Positions 34,475 to 43,316 of a stretch of DNA of 64,000 nt are shown piece by piece. The stretch's first letter is position 1; each line of letters starts with the position of its first letter. This DNA is from Acidobacteriota bacterium. Lineage in GTDB: Bacteria > Acidobacteriota > Blastocatellia > Pyrinomonadales > Pyrinomonadaceae. The translations under genes and the position numbers were made by a program. The notes under the pieces were generated by a model. The model was not told where the DNA came from and did no database searches. It worked only from the letters and a program-made list of their open reading frames with translations. The stretch is from positions 1 through 64,000 of the forward strand of contig JADKEF010000002.1 in NCBI GenBank assembly GCA_016718135.1, written 5' to 3'.

Positions 34475-34520
34475 ATGCGTTCGCATTTTTGCGGATATTT
34501 CTATTAGTGTGTGTGTGAAT

Positions 34521-34958
34521 ATGAGTACTACTTATTTTCCTAGCGGAAAGGGATTGGCTGAAAATCGTAAATGGTTGGTCGTGGATGCCAAGGGCAAGAC
34601 GGTTGGCCGTTTGGCGACTGAGGTCGCTCGCATTCTGTCGGGCAAGAACAACCCGGCTTGGACGCCGTTTCTCGATATGGGCGATCACTGTGTTGTCATC
34701 AATGCTCGTCATGCGGTCTTCACCGGTGCCAAAAATGACCAGAAGATCTATTACCGCCACACGCTGTATCCGGGCGGTTTGCGTGAGACGACCGTCAAAG
34801 AGATGTTCGAGAAAAAACCTGAAAAGGTCATCGAACTCGCGGTAAAAGGAATGCTGCCGAAAACAAAGCTCGGCAAGGCAATGGCAAAGAAATTAAAGGT
34901 TTACGCCGACGCGGAACACCGTCACATCGCGCAGAAACCGGAGGCGAGAGAAATCTAG
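34521..34958 (+). CDS. rplM: 50S ribosomal protein L13
   Basis: An early-assembly protein of the large subunit. The product of 145 aa starts MSTTYFPSGKG; it carries RKWLVVDAKGKTVGRLATEVARILSGKNNP, HCVVINARH and the C-terminal AVKGMLPKTKLGKAMAKKLKVYADAEHRH, all typical. The ATG at 34521 is used; the frame extends upstream but without conserved sequence. The Shine-Dalgarno sequence is weak. It opens the rplM-rpsI-rpsB-tsf-pyrH-frr block, with promoter at 34446. Confidence 0.97.
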   Translation: MSTTYFPSGKGLAENRKWLVVDAKGKTVGRLATEVARILSGKNNPAWTPFLDMGDHCVVINARHAVFTGAKNDQKIYYRHTLYPGGLRETTVKEMFEKKPEKVIELAVKGMLPKTKLGKAMAKKLKVYADAEHRHIAQKPEAREI

Positions 34959-35032
34959 TGAACAGCGAATGTGAATAGTGAACAGTCAAGATCTGCTCAC
35001 CGTTATTCACTATTCACCACTCACTATTCACT
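34957..35032. repeat. Facing heptamer arrays between rplM and rpsI
   Basis: The left arm (AGTGAAC, AGCGAAT, GTGAAT, AGTGAAC; 34957-34987) faces the right arm (TTATTCA, CTATTCA, CCACTCA, CTATTCA; 35003-35032). They are largely complementary and can fold into a hairpin. The left arm begins in the rplM stop codon. Confidence 0.75.
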
Positions 35033-35039
35033 AAAAGAT

Positions 35040-35432
35040 ATGGCAGACATTCAGTATTACGGCACTGGCCGCAGAAAGACTTCGACAGCACGTGTTTACC
35101 TCCGTCCGGGTTCGGGCAAGATCGTGGTGAACAAGCGTGATTTTGACACCTACTTCCCTAACGAAGCGTTGCAGATGATCATTCGTCAGCCGCTTCGCTT
35201 GACGGAGACGACCGAGAAATTTGACATTCTCGTCAACGTCGATGGCGGAGGCACGACCGGACAGGCCGGTGCGGTTCGTCACGGCATCACGCGTGCGTTG
35301 ATGGAATTCAACGCTGACCTTCGTCCTGCTCTTAAGAAAGCAGGCTTCGTCACACGCGACCCGCGTCAGAAAGAACGTAAGAAATACGGGCAGAAAGGTG
35401 CTCGTGCGAGATTCCAGTTCTCGAAGCGTTAA
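35040..35432 (+). CDS. rpsI: 30S ribosomal protein S9
   Basis: A 130-aa S9 with the expected ending KKYGQKGARARFQFSKR, whose C-terminal arginine tail contacts the P-site tRNA. The start MADIQYYGTGRRKTSTARVYL at 35040 is well conserved; the longer frame comes from the heptamer array. Also seen are GKIVVNKRDFDTYFPNE and VRHGITRALMEFNADLRPALKKAGFVTRDPRQKERKK region. Follows rplM in the usual order. Confidence 0.97.
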   Translation: MADIQYYGTGRRKTSTARVYLRPGSGKIVVNKRDFDTYFPNEALQMIIRQPLRLTETTEKFDILVNVDGGGTTGQAGAVRHGITRALMEFNADLRPALKKAGFVTRDPRQKERKKYGQKGARARFQFSKR

Positions 35433-35437
35433 GAAGA

Positions 35438-35498
35438 TGGTTTTTGGTTTTGGGTTTTTAGCTTTTGCGAAAACCCAAAGCCGAAAGCCCAAAACCAT
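35438..35498. repeat. Facing heptamer arrays between rpsI and rpsB
   Basis: TGGTTTT, TGGTTTT, GGGTTTT, TAGCTTT on the left and ACCCAAA, GCCGAAA, GCCCAAA, ACCA on the right form a G-U/A-U-rich hairpin, starting 6 bases after the rpsI stop. Confidence 0.75.
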
Positions 35499-35561
35499 TG
35501 GCGAGACATTTGGTTAAAATTGACCGATCCCGCCAAGTACATAAACCAGGAGAATAAAGTT

Positions 35562-36554
35562 TTGGCTACAGTTACGATGAAAGAGCTCCTCGAAGCAGGA
35601 GTTCATTTTGGTCACCAGGTTCGCCGTTGGAATCCGAAGATGAAGGAATACATCTTTGGAGAGCGCAACGGCATTTACATTATAGATCTGCAGAAAACGC
35701 AGAAATTGTTCCGCGACTCGCTCAATTGGGTCACCGAATCCTTGAGTGCTCGTCCGAATCAGAAGGTTCTCTTCGTCGGCACCAAGCGTCAGGCTCAGGA
35801 GGCGATCAAGGAAGAAGCGGAACGCTGCGGACAGTTTTACATCAATAACCGCTGGCTCGGCGGCCTCTTGACGAACTACGAAACCGTCAAAAAATCGATC
35901 AACAAGCTTAAAGAGATCGAAACGATGCAAGAGGATGGCCGCTTTGAAATGCTCACCAAGAAAGAGCGTTTGCAGCTTACTCGTGCTCACGAGAAATTGA
36001 TGAAGAATTTGGCCGGCATCAAGGACATGAACGGAATGCCCGATCTCATGTTCGTCATCGATGTCCGCAAAGAAGATATCGCGATCAAGGAAGCCAACAA
36101 TCTTGGCATCCCGATCGTTGCTGTGGTTGACACTAACTGTTCTCCCGATGGTATTGACCTTGTCATTCCCGGTAACGACGATGCCCTTCGTGCTATCCGT
36201 CTTTTTGCCTCGCGTATCGCTGATGCGATCATCGAAGGCAAGCAGATCGGGACCGAAGGCGGAATTGCCGTTACTGAGCCTACTGAGGAGGAAGCCGCAG
36301 CCGAGGCCGCGAAGGTCGAGATCGCTCTTTCGTCGATCCCTAAGGAATACCTTAGCGAAGACGAGCGTGCCGAGATGGAATCGGCCGAAGTTCCTGATGA
36401 GGAAGAAGACGACGTCGTCTCTGCCGATATGGAACTGACAGCGGATGCTGGGCCTGCCGCCGAAGCACCGGCTGAGGTTCCCTGCCGAGACAGCCACGGA
36501 AACAGCCGGGGCAACAACGGAAGAAAGCACGGAAGCAACAGCAAGCTAACCTAG
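35562..36554 (+). CDS. rpsB: 30S ribosomal protein S2, TTG start and frameshifted acidic tail
   Basis: S2 of the small subunit. The conserved N-terminus ATVTMKELLEAGVHFGHQVRRWNPKM places the start at the TTG at 35562, 8 bases after an AGGAGA ribosome site; no ATG fits upstream. Core motifs include NRWLGGLLTNYETVKKSI, the coiled-coil region, and PIVAVVDTNCSPDGIDLVIPGNDDALRAIRL. The tail is a long acidic extension. At 36480-36482 a surplus C shifts the frame: as read the protein ends CRDSHGNSRGNNGRKHGSN.., whereas the alternative frame continues PAETATETAGATTEESTEATAS to a TAA at 36547. The latter fits the acidic tail better. Confidence 0.93.
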   Translation: MATVTMKELLEAGVHFGHQVRRWNPKMKEYIFGERNGIYIIDLQKTQKLFRDSLNWVTESLSARPNQKVLFVGTKRQAQEAIKEEAERCGQFYINNRWLGGLLTNYETVKKSINKLKEIETMQEDGRFEMLTKKERLQLTRAHEKLMKNLAGIKDMNGMPDLMFVIDVRKEDIAIKEANNLGIPIVAVVDTNCSPDGIDLVIPGNDDALRAIRLFASRIADAIIEGKQIGTEGGIAVTEPTEEEAAAEAAKVEIALSSIPKEYLSEDERAEMESAEVPDEEEDDVVSADMELTADAGPAAEAPAEVPCRDSHGNSRGNNGRKHGSNSKLT

Positions 36555-36567
36555 TTTTTGAATTATC

Positions 36568-36612
36568 AAGCGTAGCTTTTTTCCGGTGTTCGGCAATTGG
36601 CTACGCTTTTTT
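36568..36612 (+). terminator. Possible terminator between rpsB and tsf
   Basis: Arms AAGCGTAGC and GCTACGCTT surround a 23-base loop beginning with a T run and are followed by TTTTTT. It could terminate or attenuate rpsB transcription ahead of tsf. Confidence 0.65.
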
Positions 36613-36637
36613 ATAAGCAATTATTGGAGTTTAAGTT

Positions 36638-37300
36638 ATGGCAGAAGTTACAGCAGCGGCAGTGAAATCACTGCGTGAAAAATCGGGTGCGGGCATGATC
36701 GATTGCAAGAACGCACTTGTCGAAGCAAATGGTGATGAGACGGCGGCGATGGACCTTCTTCGCAAGAAAGGCATGGCACAGGCCGGCAAGAAAGCCGGAC
36801 GCGTGACGGCCGAGGGTGCTGTTGGATCATACATCCACATGGGCGGCAAGGTCGGCGTTCTCGTCGAGATCAATTGCGAAAGCGATTTCGTCTCGCGTGG
36901 CGAAGAGTTTCAACAGCTCGTCAAAGATGTCGCGATGCACATCGCAGCGGCAGATCCGCGTTATACCAATCGTACTGACGTCCCTGAGGGCGATCTCGCA
37001 AAAGAGCGTGAGATCCTGATGGAGCAGCTCAAGAACGATCCTAAGAACGCAGGCAAGCCTGAAGAAGTTCTCGAAAAGATCATCGTCGGCCGTCTGAACA
37101 AATTCTACGAGGACAACGTTCTCGCCGATCAACCGTTCGTCAAAGATCCATCGAAAACAGTCGGGGACCTCGTTGGCGAAAAGATCGCCTCGATCAAAGA
37201 GAACATCTCGATCCGCCGCTTCTCCCGCTTCAAGATGGGCGAGGGCATCGAGAAAAAAGCTGACGATTTCGCGGCCGAGGTCGCATCGATGGTCGGTTAA
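36638..37300 (+). CDS. tsf: Translation elongation factor Ts
   Basis: Nucleotide exchange factor for EF-Tu. The 220-aa product starts MAEVTAAAVKSLREKSGAGMIDCKNALVEANGD with the conserved TDDMM-like region, and carries KKAGRVTAEGAVGSYIH and the coiled HIAAADPRYTNRTDVP. It is shorter than the E. coli protein (283 aa), like many non-proteobacterial EF-Ts, having lost part of the second core subdomain. GGAG lies 9 bases before the ATG. It follows rpsB in the common order. Confidence 0.96.
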   Translation: MAEVTAAAVKSLREKSGAGMIDCKNALVEANGDETAAMDLLRKKGMAQAGKKAGRVTAEGAVGSYIHMGGKVGVLVEINCESDFVSRGEEFQQLVKDVAMHIAAADPRYTNRTDVPEGDLAKEREILMEQLKNDPKNAGKPEEVLEKIIVGRLNKFYEDNVLADQPFVKDPSKTVGDLVGEKIASIKENISIRRFSRFKMGEGIEKKADDFAAEVASMVG

Positions 37301-37305
37301 GATCA

Positions 37306-37379
37306 GTTCATAGAGTTTATTGAGTTCTTTGAGAGTATTGTCTCAATGAACTCAATGAACTCTATAACTCAATAAACTT
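37306..37379. repeat. Facing 9-mer arrays between tsf and pyrH
   Basis: GTTCATAGA, GTTTATTGA, GTTCTTTGA on the left faces CTCAATGAA, CTCAATGAA, CTCTATAA, CTCAATAAA on the right; the arms are complementary. It ends at the pyrH start. Confidence 0.75.
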
Positions 37380-38099
37380 ATGGCAACGCCAAAATTCAAC
37401 CGAATTCTTCTTAAGCTTTCCGGCGAAGCTCTCATGGGTTCGCAGAGCTATGGCATTGATACAAAGGTTGCTGAGGCGGCGGCGAAGGAACTGAAGGCGG
37501 TTCACGAACTCGGTATCGAGATCGCGATCGTGGTCGGCGGCGGAAACATCTTTCGCGGTGTTTCGGAGTCCGCGGGAAACATGGACCGCGCAGCGGCCGA
37601 CTATATCGGTATGCTCGCGACGGTGATGAATGCCGTAGTTCTCCAGGATGCCCTTGAACAGCAAAATGTCTACACACGCGTGATGTCGGCGATCGATATT
37701 CCGCAGCTTGCCGAGCCATTCATTCGCCGGCGTGCGGTGCGGCATCTTGAAAAAAAACGTGTCGTCATATTTGCAGCCGGAACCGGAAATCCGTATTTTA
37801 CTACTGATTCGGCTGCGGCCCTCAGAGCACTTGAGATACAAGCAGACGTTATCCTCAAGGGCACAAAGGTCGACGGAATTTATACTGCCGATCCGGTCAA
37901 AGATCCGTCGGCAACGCGTTTTGAAAAGATCACGTTCCAGGAAGTTCTCGAAAAACGCCTGAACGTAATGGACGCCTCGGCGATATCGCTTTGCCGGGAC
38001 AACGACCTCCCGATCATGGTTTTTAACATGCGGGAAAACGGAAATATTGCAAAAGCAGTGTGCGGCGACATGTCGATCGGCACATTGGTAACTAACTAG
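37380..38099 (+). CDS. pyrH: UMP kinase
   Basis: Phosphorylates UMP to UDP with ATP; amino-acid-kinase fold, typically a hexamer. The 239-aa product has KFNRILLKLSGEALMG at the N-terminus, IAIVVGGGNIFRGV, DYIGMLATVMNAVVLQDALE and LEKKRVVIFAAGTGNPYFTTDSAAALRA, matching the family throughout. Completes the pyrimidine route started by pyrBC at the left edge. ATG at 37380 directly follows the 9-mer hairpin, which contains no Shine-Dalgarno sequence. Confidence 0.96.
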   Translation: MATPKFNRILLKLSGEALMGSQSYGIDTKVAEAAAKELKAVHELGIEIAIVVGGGNIFRGVSESAGNMDRAAADYIGMLATVMNAVVLQDALEQQNVYTRVMSAIDIPQLAEPFIRRRAVRHLEKKRVVIFAAGTGNPYFTTDSAAALRALEIQADVILKGTKVDGIYTADPVKDPSATRFEKITFQEVLEKRLNVMDASAISLCRDNDLPIMVFNMRENGNIAKAVCGDMSIGTLVTN

Positions 38100-38194
38100 T
38101 GAATAGTGATCAGTGATCAGTGAACAGTCTAGGAAGTACGGAAATAACTGTATGAGGCTCATCACTATTCACTATTCACTATTCACTGTCCACT
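38098..38194. repeat. Facing heptamer arrays between pyrH and frr
   Basis: AGTGAAT, AGTGATC, AGTGATC, AGTGAAC (38098-38125) faces CACTATT, CACTATT, CACTATT, CACTGTC (38163-38194). The arms are complementary. As at rplM, the left arm begins inside the preceding stop codon (CTAGTGAA). Confidence 0.8.
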
Positions 38195-38200
38195 AATCAT

Positions 38201-38761
38201 ATGAGTGCACAGGATGTCATAAAAGAAACTGGACCGAAGATGGATGCGGTCATTGAGGATTTTAAGCGGAAGCTTGCGAATATCCGCACCGGACGAGCGA
38301 CGGTTGGGATGCTTGATGCCGTTTTGGTCGATTACTACGGCGTCCCAACGCCCTTGAGTCAGATGGCTTCGGTCGCAGTGCCTGAGCCTGCAATGCTTAC
38401 CATTCAGCCGTGGGATACCACGCAAATGGGAGCTATTGAGAAGGCTATTATCGCCGCTAATCTCGGCATGACGCCTTCGAATGACGGCAAGGTCATTCGT
38501 CTAAGCGTCCCGGCTCCTACCGAAGAGCGTCGTCGTCAGTTTGCCAAGCAGGCTCACGAGATCGCCGAAGAACATCGCATCGCCATCCGTAACGTCCGCC
38601 ACCACTCAAACGATCTGCTCAAGAAAATGCTCAAGGACAAGGAGATATCCGAAGACGAAGAACGCGGCAGCCTCGAAGAGGTCCAAAAGCTCACCAATGC
38701 TCACATCGCAAAGGTCGATGAGCTAAGCAAGAACAAAGAAGCTGAAATAATGAGTGTTTAG
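38201..38761 (+). CDS. frr: Ribosome recycling factor
   Basis: Splits post-termination ribosomes together with EF-G. The 186-aa product has the family length and motifs: KMDAVIEDFKRKLANIRTGRATVGMLDAV, YYGVPTPLSQMASVAVPEPAMLTIQPWD and RLSVPAPTEERRRQFAKQA. ATG at 38201 after the heptamer hairpin. The stop overlaps the convergent aminotransferase stop by 4 bases. Confidence 0.97.
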   Translation: MSAQDVIKETGPKMDAVIEDFKRKLANIRTGRATVGMLDAVLVDYYGVPTPLSQMASVAVPEPAMLTIQPWDTTQMGAIEKAIIAANLGMTPSNDGKVIRLSVPAPTEERRRQFAKQAHEIAEEHRIAIRNVRHHSNDLLKKMLKDKEISEDEERGSLEEVQKLTNAHIAKVDELSKNKEAEIMSV

Positions 38762-40002
38762 AGCCTTGTGATGCTTTCTAAGCGGGCGGTTTCCGGCAAA
38801 GCGGAAAACGTCCGCTTTTTTACGACCGATGCGATCCCATCGAATGCCTGATTCAAGATCGTCTCGTCTGCAAGATAGACCAGCCTGAAATATCCCTCAT
38901 CCGCTTTCGTCCCAAAACCTGATCCGTGAACAACTAACACTCCGGTTTCCTGTAGGAGATTTAGGGCGAAGTGTTCGTCGGTTCCGCCGTTTAGGTCGTT
39001 GACCTTGACCATGAGGTAGAAGGCAGCGGCCGGGATCGTACATGAAAGTCCGTCGATCTCACTAACGCGTCGGACGGCGAGGTCTCGGCGGGTCTGGATG
39101 TCGTTCATGAAATTTGCGACGAAACCGTCGTCACATGTGAGCGCCGGTTTTACTGCGTATTGAGCCGGTGTCGGTGAGCAGAGTCGGCCGCTTGCGAGTT
39201 TGCCGATGGCCTCGATCAGTCTTGGCATTGATGCGGCGTTGGTAAATCTCATCCAGCCGATCCGCCAGCCTGAGAGCATGTGCGTTTTTGAAAGGCTTTC
39301 GAGGGTGATGACCGGAACGTCGCTTCCCAAAGCTAAAAGCGAAGCCGGTTTGGGGGCCGTCCCAAAGCAAAGGTCGCGATAGACTTCGTCGGTAATGACC
39401 ACAAGATTGCTGGCCGCTGCGATCTCGAGCATTTTGGTAGTAATCTCGTCCGCGATGACAGCACCGGTCGGATTGCTAGGATTGATCAGAACGATCGCAC
39501 GGGTTCGCGGCGTTACCAATGATCGGATCTCTTCGGTGTCGGGCTGCCAATCCTTCTTATCATCGAGTCGGTAATAGACCGGCGTCGCTCCGAGCTTATG
39601 CATGATCGCATCGTAGAGCGGATAACCGGGAGCAGGGAGCAGTACTTCGTCGCCCGGATCTAGCAGAGCGGTCAACACCAGATCGGCCCCTTCCGACGCG
39701 CCGGACGTCATCACAACTTCCTCAACCGCAGTCTCAACACCTGTCGCCAGGGCATATTCACACACGGCTTCCCTAGCCTCATAAAGCCCGGCCGACGAAG
39801 CGTATCCCGTAAATCCGTCCCTGAGAGCTTTCACCACAGGCTCGGTCACATACGCCGGGGGGCGGAATCCAAATGCCTGCGGGTCGCCGATGTTCAGCGA
39901 AATGACCTCACGTCCCGAGCGTTTCAGAGCGTCGGCAGCCGCCACGACATTGCGTATTGCGTAGCGAAAATTAGCAGTTCTATGCGAAGGTGCGATCGAC
40001 AT
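38758..40002 (-). CDS. Pyridoxal-phosphate aminotransferase, class I/II (AlaA-like)
   Basis: A 414-aa fold-type I aminotransferase. The PLP lysine lies in TLESLSKTHMLSGWRIGW, and the substrate arginine is in YFRLVYLADE. Also seen: LNIGDPQAFGFRPP at the N-terminus, TSGASEGADLVLTALLDPGDEVLLPAPGYPLYDAI and INPSNPTGAV. Closest in style to alanine/aspartate aminotransferases such as AlaA; the substrate is not certain. ATG at 40002, though the ribosome site is weak; AAGGAG nearby lies on the other strand. Confidence 0.9.
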   Translation of the reverse strand: MSIAPSHRTANFRYAIRNVVAAADALKRSGREVISLNIGDPQAFGFRPPAYVTEPVVKALRDGFTGYASSAGLYEAREAVCEYALATGVETAVEEVVMTSGASEGADLVLTALLDPGDEVLLPAPGYPLYDAIMHKLGATPVYYRLDDKKDWQPDTEEIRSLVTPRTRAIVLINPSNPTGAVIADEITTKMLEIAAASNLVVITDEVYRDLCFGTAPKPASLLALGSDVPVITLESLSKTHMLSGWRIGWMRFTNAASMPRLIEAIGKLASGRLCSPTPAQYAVKPALTCDDGFVANFMNDIQTRRDLAVRRVSEIDGLSCTIPAAAFYLMVKVNDLNGGTDEHFALNLLQETGVLVVHGSGFGTKADEGYFRLVYLADETILNQAFDGIASVVKKRTFSALPETARLESITRL

Positions 40003-40652
40003 AAAGGAGTTAGATTAACTTATGGCTACCACTTTTGCTAGTTATGGATGTCGGATTTCTCCACGTCCCAGGAATTGTTTTGCGGCTTCTTTGCGTTCTT
40101 TGCGGACTTTGCGTGAGAGTCCGGAATTTTCACGCAAAGCTCGCTCAGGTCGCAATGGACGCGAAGTGGAACGTCCCAGAAATGTCGGTGAGCCGCGTGC
40201 AAAGGGAGAACCACCTGCGTAAGCGGGTGGTCTCAGCGTCGGCCCATCACGTCCCATGGACGTCGTCCCGCTGATCAGCCCTGATATGGCCACACGCGGT
40301 TCTCCCTTTCACCCGACGTCGCCGCTCTCCATGCTGTCTTCTTCCAGTAGTCCGAGATAGCCCCGGCTCGTCAGCCGAACGGGATTGGCGTCTCGTCCCC
40401 ACCACGGCTCCATCCGTCCGCACGTCGACAAGGCTAGTCGGTTGCTCCCAACAGGAGTTTGAAGTGGTTTTGCGTGTGACGGCGGTTCATTCCGCGACAA
40501 CCAATCGAACGGCGTACCATCCGCCGCTAATGCCGATAACGTCACTATTCGCCGATAATGTAGCATTCCGCCGATATCGCCGTTAATGCCAATAAACTGC
40601 TTCTTATCATTTCGCGTTTGGAGTATATTTGAACCAGCCGTTATCCAAACTT
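40003..40652. other. 650-bp intergenic region with repeat arrays and an inverted-repeat element
   Basis: No convincing gene. From the left: AAGGAG followed by a 66-codon ORF that reads through the repeats and is not trusted; three 9-mers (TTCTTTGCG, TTCTTTGCG, GACTTTGCG; 40087-40113) with a partly complementary CACGCAAAG; the palindromic element 40201-40309; about 220 bp that is open on the minus strand (85 codons, 40309-40566) without a recognisable protein; and a stretch near 40530-40600 rich in GCCGATAA/GCCGTTAA-like words. May be a structured RNA or mobile-element remnant. Confidence 0.5.
40201..40309. repeat. Inverted-repeat element containing the lpxD-type hairpin
   Basis: Terminal 12-bp inverted repeats AAAGGGAGAACC (40201-40212) and GGTTCTCCCTTT (40298-40309) are perfect. 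Just inside the left end is the hairpin ACCACCTGC-GTAA-GCGGGTGGT, 28 bases identical to the element at 10132-10159. Confidence 0.75.
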
Positions 40653-43314
40653 ATGAGATCAGCCTCTCGCTTCTTCGTCACCGTGTTTCTCGTCGCGATG
40701 CTCTTGTCGAACGCATTACCGTGCGGGCCGGGCTACGTCTCGCCGTTGTTTGATACGACTTCCGCTCCGGAAAATCCGTACACAGACTTTGCGGCGGGGG
40801 ATTGGGATCGTTAAGCCAAGTTTCATCGCTCGGTGCTCTACGCGGCTTATCGGCATATCGCAGGAAACGGGATGAACACGCCGGAACAGCAGGCGATCGT
40901 CAGTATTTGGAAGGCCGAGATCGACAATAAAGATTTTCCTGACGACACCGTAGATGAAGCAGTAAAACTGTGGGTGGCTCAACGAAAAAAGGTTGAGATG
41001 AAGGAGGAAAAGCCGCCCGAGATCTATACCGAACGATCCTACGGAGGTTACGATTTCTTTCCGAATTGTACTAAAAATGCGTTTGAGACCGCGGCTGAGA
41101 CGCTGTCAGATCGGGTGAGCTCGCACGGGCCAAGTGATGCAGGTGTCATCAATTGGGTCACGGCTCAGGACCAGGTCTTTGAGAACTGTGCGAGCGGCAA
41201 ACGAACGCCGGACGAAGCGAATCCCGGTTCGCCGCAATGGCTGCAGAAAGATCGTGCTTATCAACGGGCTGCAGCCGAGTTCTATTCACTCGATTTTGAA
41301 TCCGCCAAAAAGCACTTTGCCGAGATCGCTCAGGATACCGAATCGCCATGGGCCGAGACAGCCGATTATCTCGTAGCTCGTACGCTTATTCGACAGGCGA
41401 GCCTTTCGAAAGATGCAGCGAAGTCCGGTGCATTCTACGACGAAGCTGACGCACGTCTCGCAAAATTCGTCTCACGCTCGGGCAAATTTACAGCCTCCGC
41501 CGAACGGCTCGCCGGCCTCATCGCCTATCGCCGCCGTCCAAAAGAGCGCGTCAGCGAACTCGCCAAAAAGCTCGCATTTCCGGCCAATGAGAATTTCCGC
41601 CAGGATCTGATCGACTACACGTGGCTACTCGACAAGTTCGAGACCGAAGTACTCGCCAACGAGGAAAAACGCAAGGAAGCCGAGCGGACCAAGAACGATC
41701 CGGTCGTTAACGCGACAGCAAACACTGAAGTCGAGCCCGAGACCAGGGCAGCGAACAAGCCGACCAAGAAGAACGAGGACGATCTCGAACTTTCGATCTA
41801 CTTTGACTCAGGCTCGATAACGGTCTTCGTCCCTGTTGATGCCGACGACAATGTCGCTATCGCCGCCGCCGAGAAGGCCGTTGGCAAGGCGTTAACCAAA
41901 GAGCAGAAAGATCAGGTTCGCAGCCTCCGGCAGACTGCTTACTCTAGTCGTTTTACGGAGCAAAAGAGCGGCTACGAAGGCGGTTATTATGGCGATGAAA
42001 CTCTGACACCATCTCTCTTGCCTGCATTTTTGAAACAAGACGACTTAACTGATTGGCTTTACACCTATCAGATGCCCGGTTCGGCAGCGTATCTCTATTC
42101 ATTTGAACGATTTAAGGCGACGGCGTCGGATCTGTGGCTAATGACCGCCCTGTCAAAGGCGGACAAAAGCTCCTCCGAACTTCCCCGCCTTCTTGAGGCT
42201 GCGGATCGTGCCAGCCGCTCGGCTCCCGGCTATACGACGATCGCGTATCACACGGCTCGCATCCTGATCGAAACTGGCAAAAACGCCGAGGCTCGTAAGC
42301 TCATCGACGAAATGCTCGCGCAGGGCGACCGTTTGCCGATCTCCGCACAGAATTCCTTCATGACGCTGCGGCTCAAGCTTGCGGCGACCCTGGAAGATTT
42401 TCTGAAAGACTCGCTGCAGCGGCCCTATGCATTCGATTACTCAGGCGATGTAAGCACTGTCGATGAGATCATCGCCGAGCAAAAGACATACTACGACCCC
42501 GGAATACAACAAGGAAGGCCGCGAGGCTTTTGACCGCGAGGTCGAGGAGCGATTTACCACGCAGAAGCTCTGGCAGGATCGGCTGATGTTCGATTCCGCG
42601 ATCATTGAAGTATTCAATCAGTATTTCCCGACGCAGCAATTGATCGAGGTCGCCAAGTCACCCGCTTTGCCCGAGTACCATCGCGAACGCTTCATCGTTG
42701 CCATCTGGACACGAGCCTTTCTTCTCGACGATCTAGCAACAGTTCTTCGTATGACGCCCGAGCTGATCAAATACCATCCCGAGATGGCAACGCAGCTCGA
42801 GCCGCTGATGACGGCGAAAACGCTGCCCGCTCAAGATCGTGCATTGCTCTACTTTATTTTGAAGAACCCGCTTTTTAGTCCGTACATTGAGGACGGAATG
42901 GGCAAGACGGACAATGTGCAGGAGCAGTTCGATTCGAACGACTGGTGGTGCGAGCCTTACGATGAGGAGTATAGCGACCTAGAGAATGCGTCTATTCCGC
43001 GCAAACTTCCGCAGCGGCCGGCGTTCCTGACGGCTGCCCAGAGCAAATTGGCTCAATCCGAGCGAAAGCGTTTGCGAGAGTCGGGCGACGCACCGAAATT
43101 TCTTACCGCAAAAGTCCTCGACTGGGCTAAAAAAGCACCTGCCGACCGGCGTGTTCCCGAGGCTCTTTACATCATGATAGAAGCAAATGGCTGGACGAAA
43201 TACGGCTGCGGAAACAACGAAGACCTTCGCAATGAACTCGTCGCGTTGCTCAAGAAACGCTACGCGACGAGCGAATGGGCCGCTAAACTGGCGGAGCAAG
43301 AGAAAGATCAGTAG
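40653..43314 (+). CDS. Large secreted helical protein of unknown function, broken by an in-frame stop and a frameshift
   Basis: Signal peptide from the ATG at 40653 (MRSASRFFVTVFLVAMLLSNALPCG). The ORF is in frame with the next long ORF but is interrupted by TAA at 40812-40814 between GDWDR and AKFHRSVLYAAYRHI. The main part then runs to 42533, with helical repeats of TPR/SEL1-like character (YQRAAAEFYSLDFESAKKHFAEIAQD, TIAYHTARILIETGKNAEARKLIDEML). A surplus C at 42497-42500 shifts the frame: EQKTYYDP continues as EYNKEGREAFDREVEERF in the other frame to 43314. Read through, it would be about 886 aa. No known enzyme motif; exported, perhaps outer-membrane associated. Confidence 0.65.
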
Positions 43315-43316
43315 GC

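Noticed and set aside
40022..40222. 66-codon ORF with AAGGAG upstream
   Set aside because: The ORF runs through 9-mer arrays and the REP-like hairpin (ending KGEPPA, as lpxD does); it looks like translated repeat, not a protein.
40309..40566. 85-codon minus-strand ORF in the 650-bp gap
   Set aside because: Open but without a credible start site or recognised family; kept only as part of the unexplained intergenic region.
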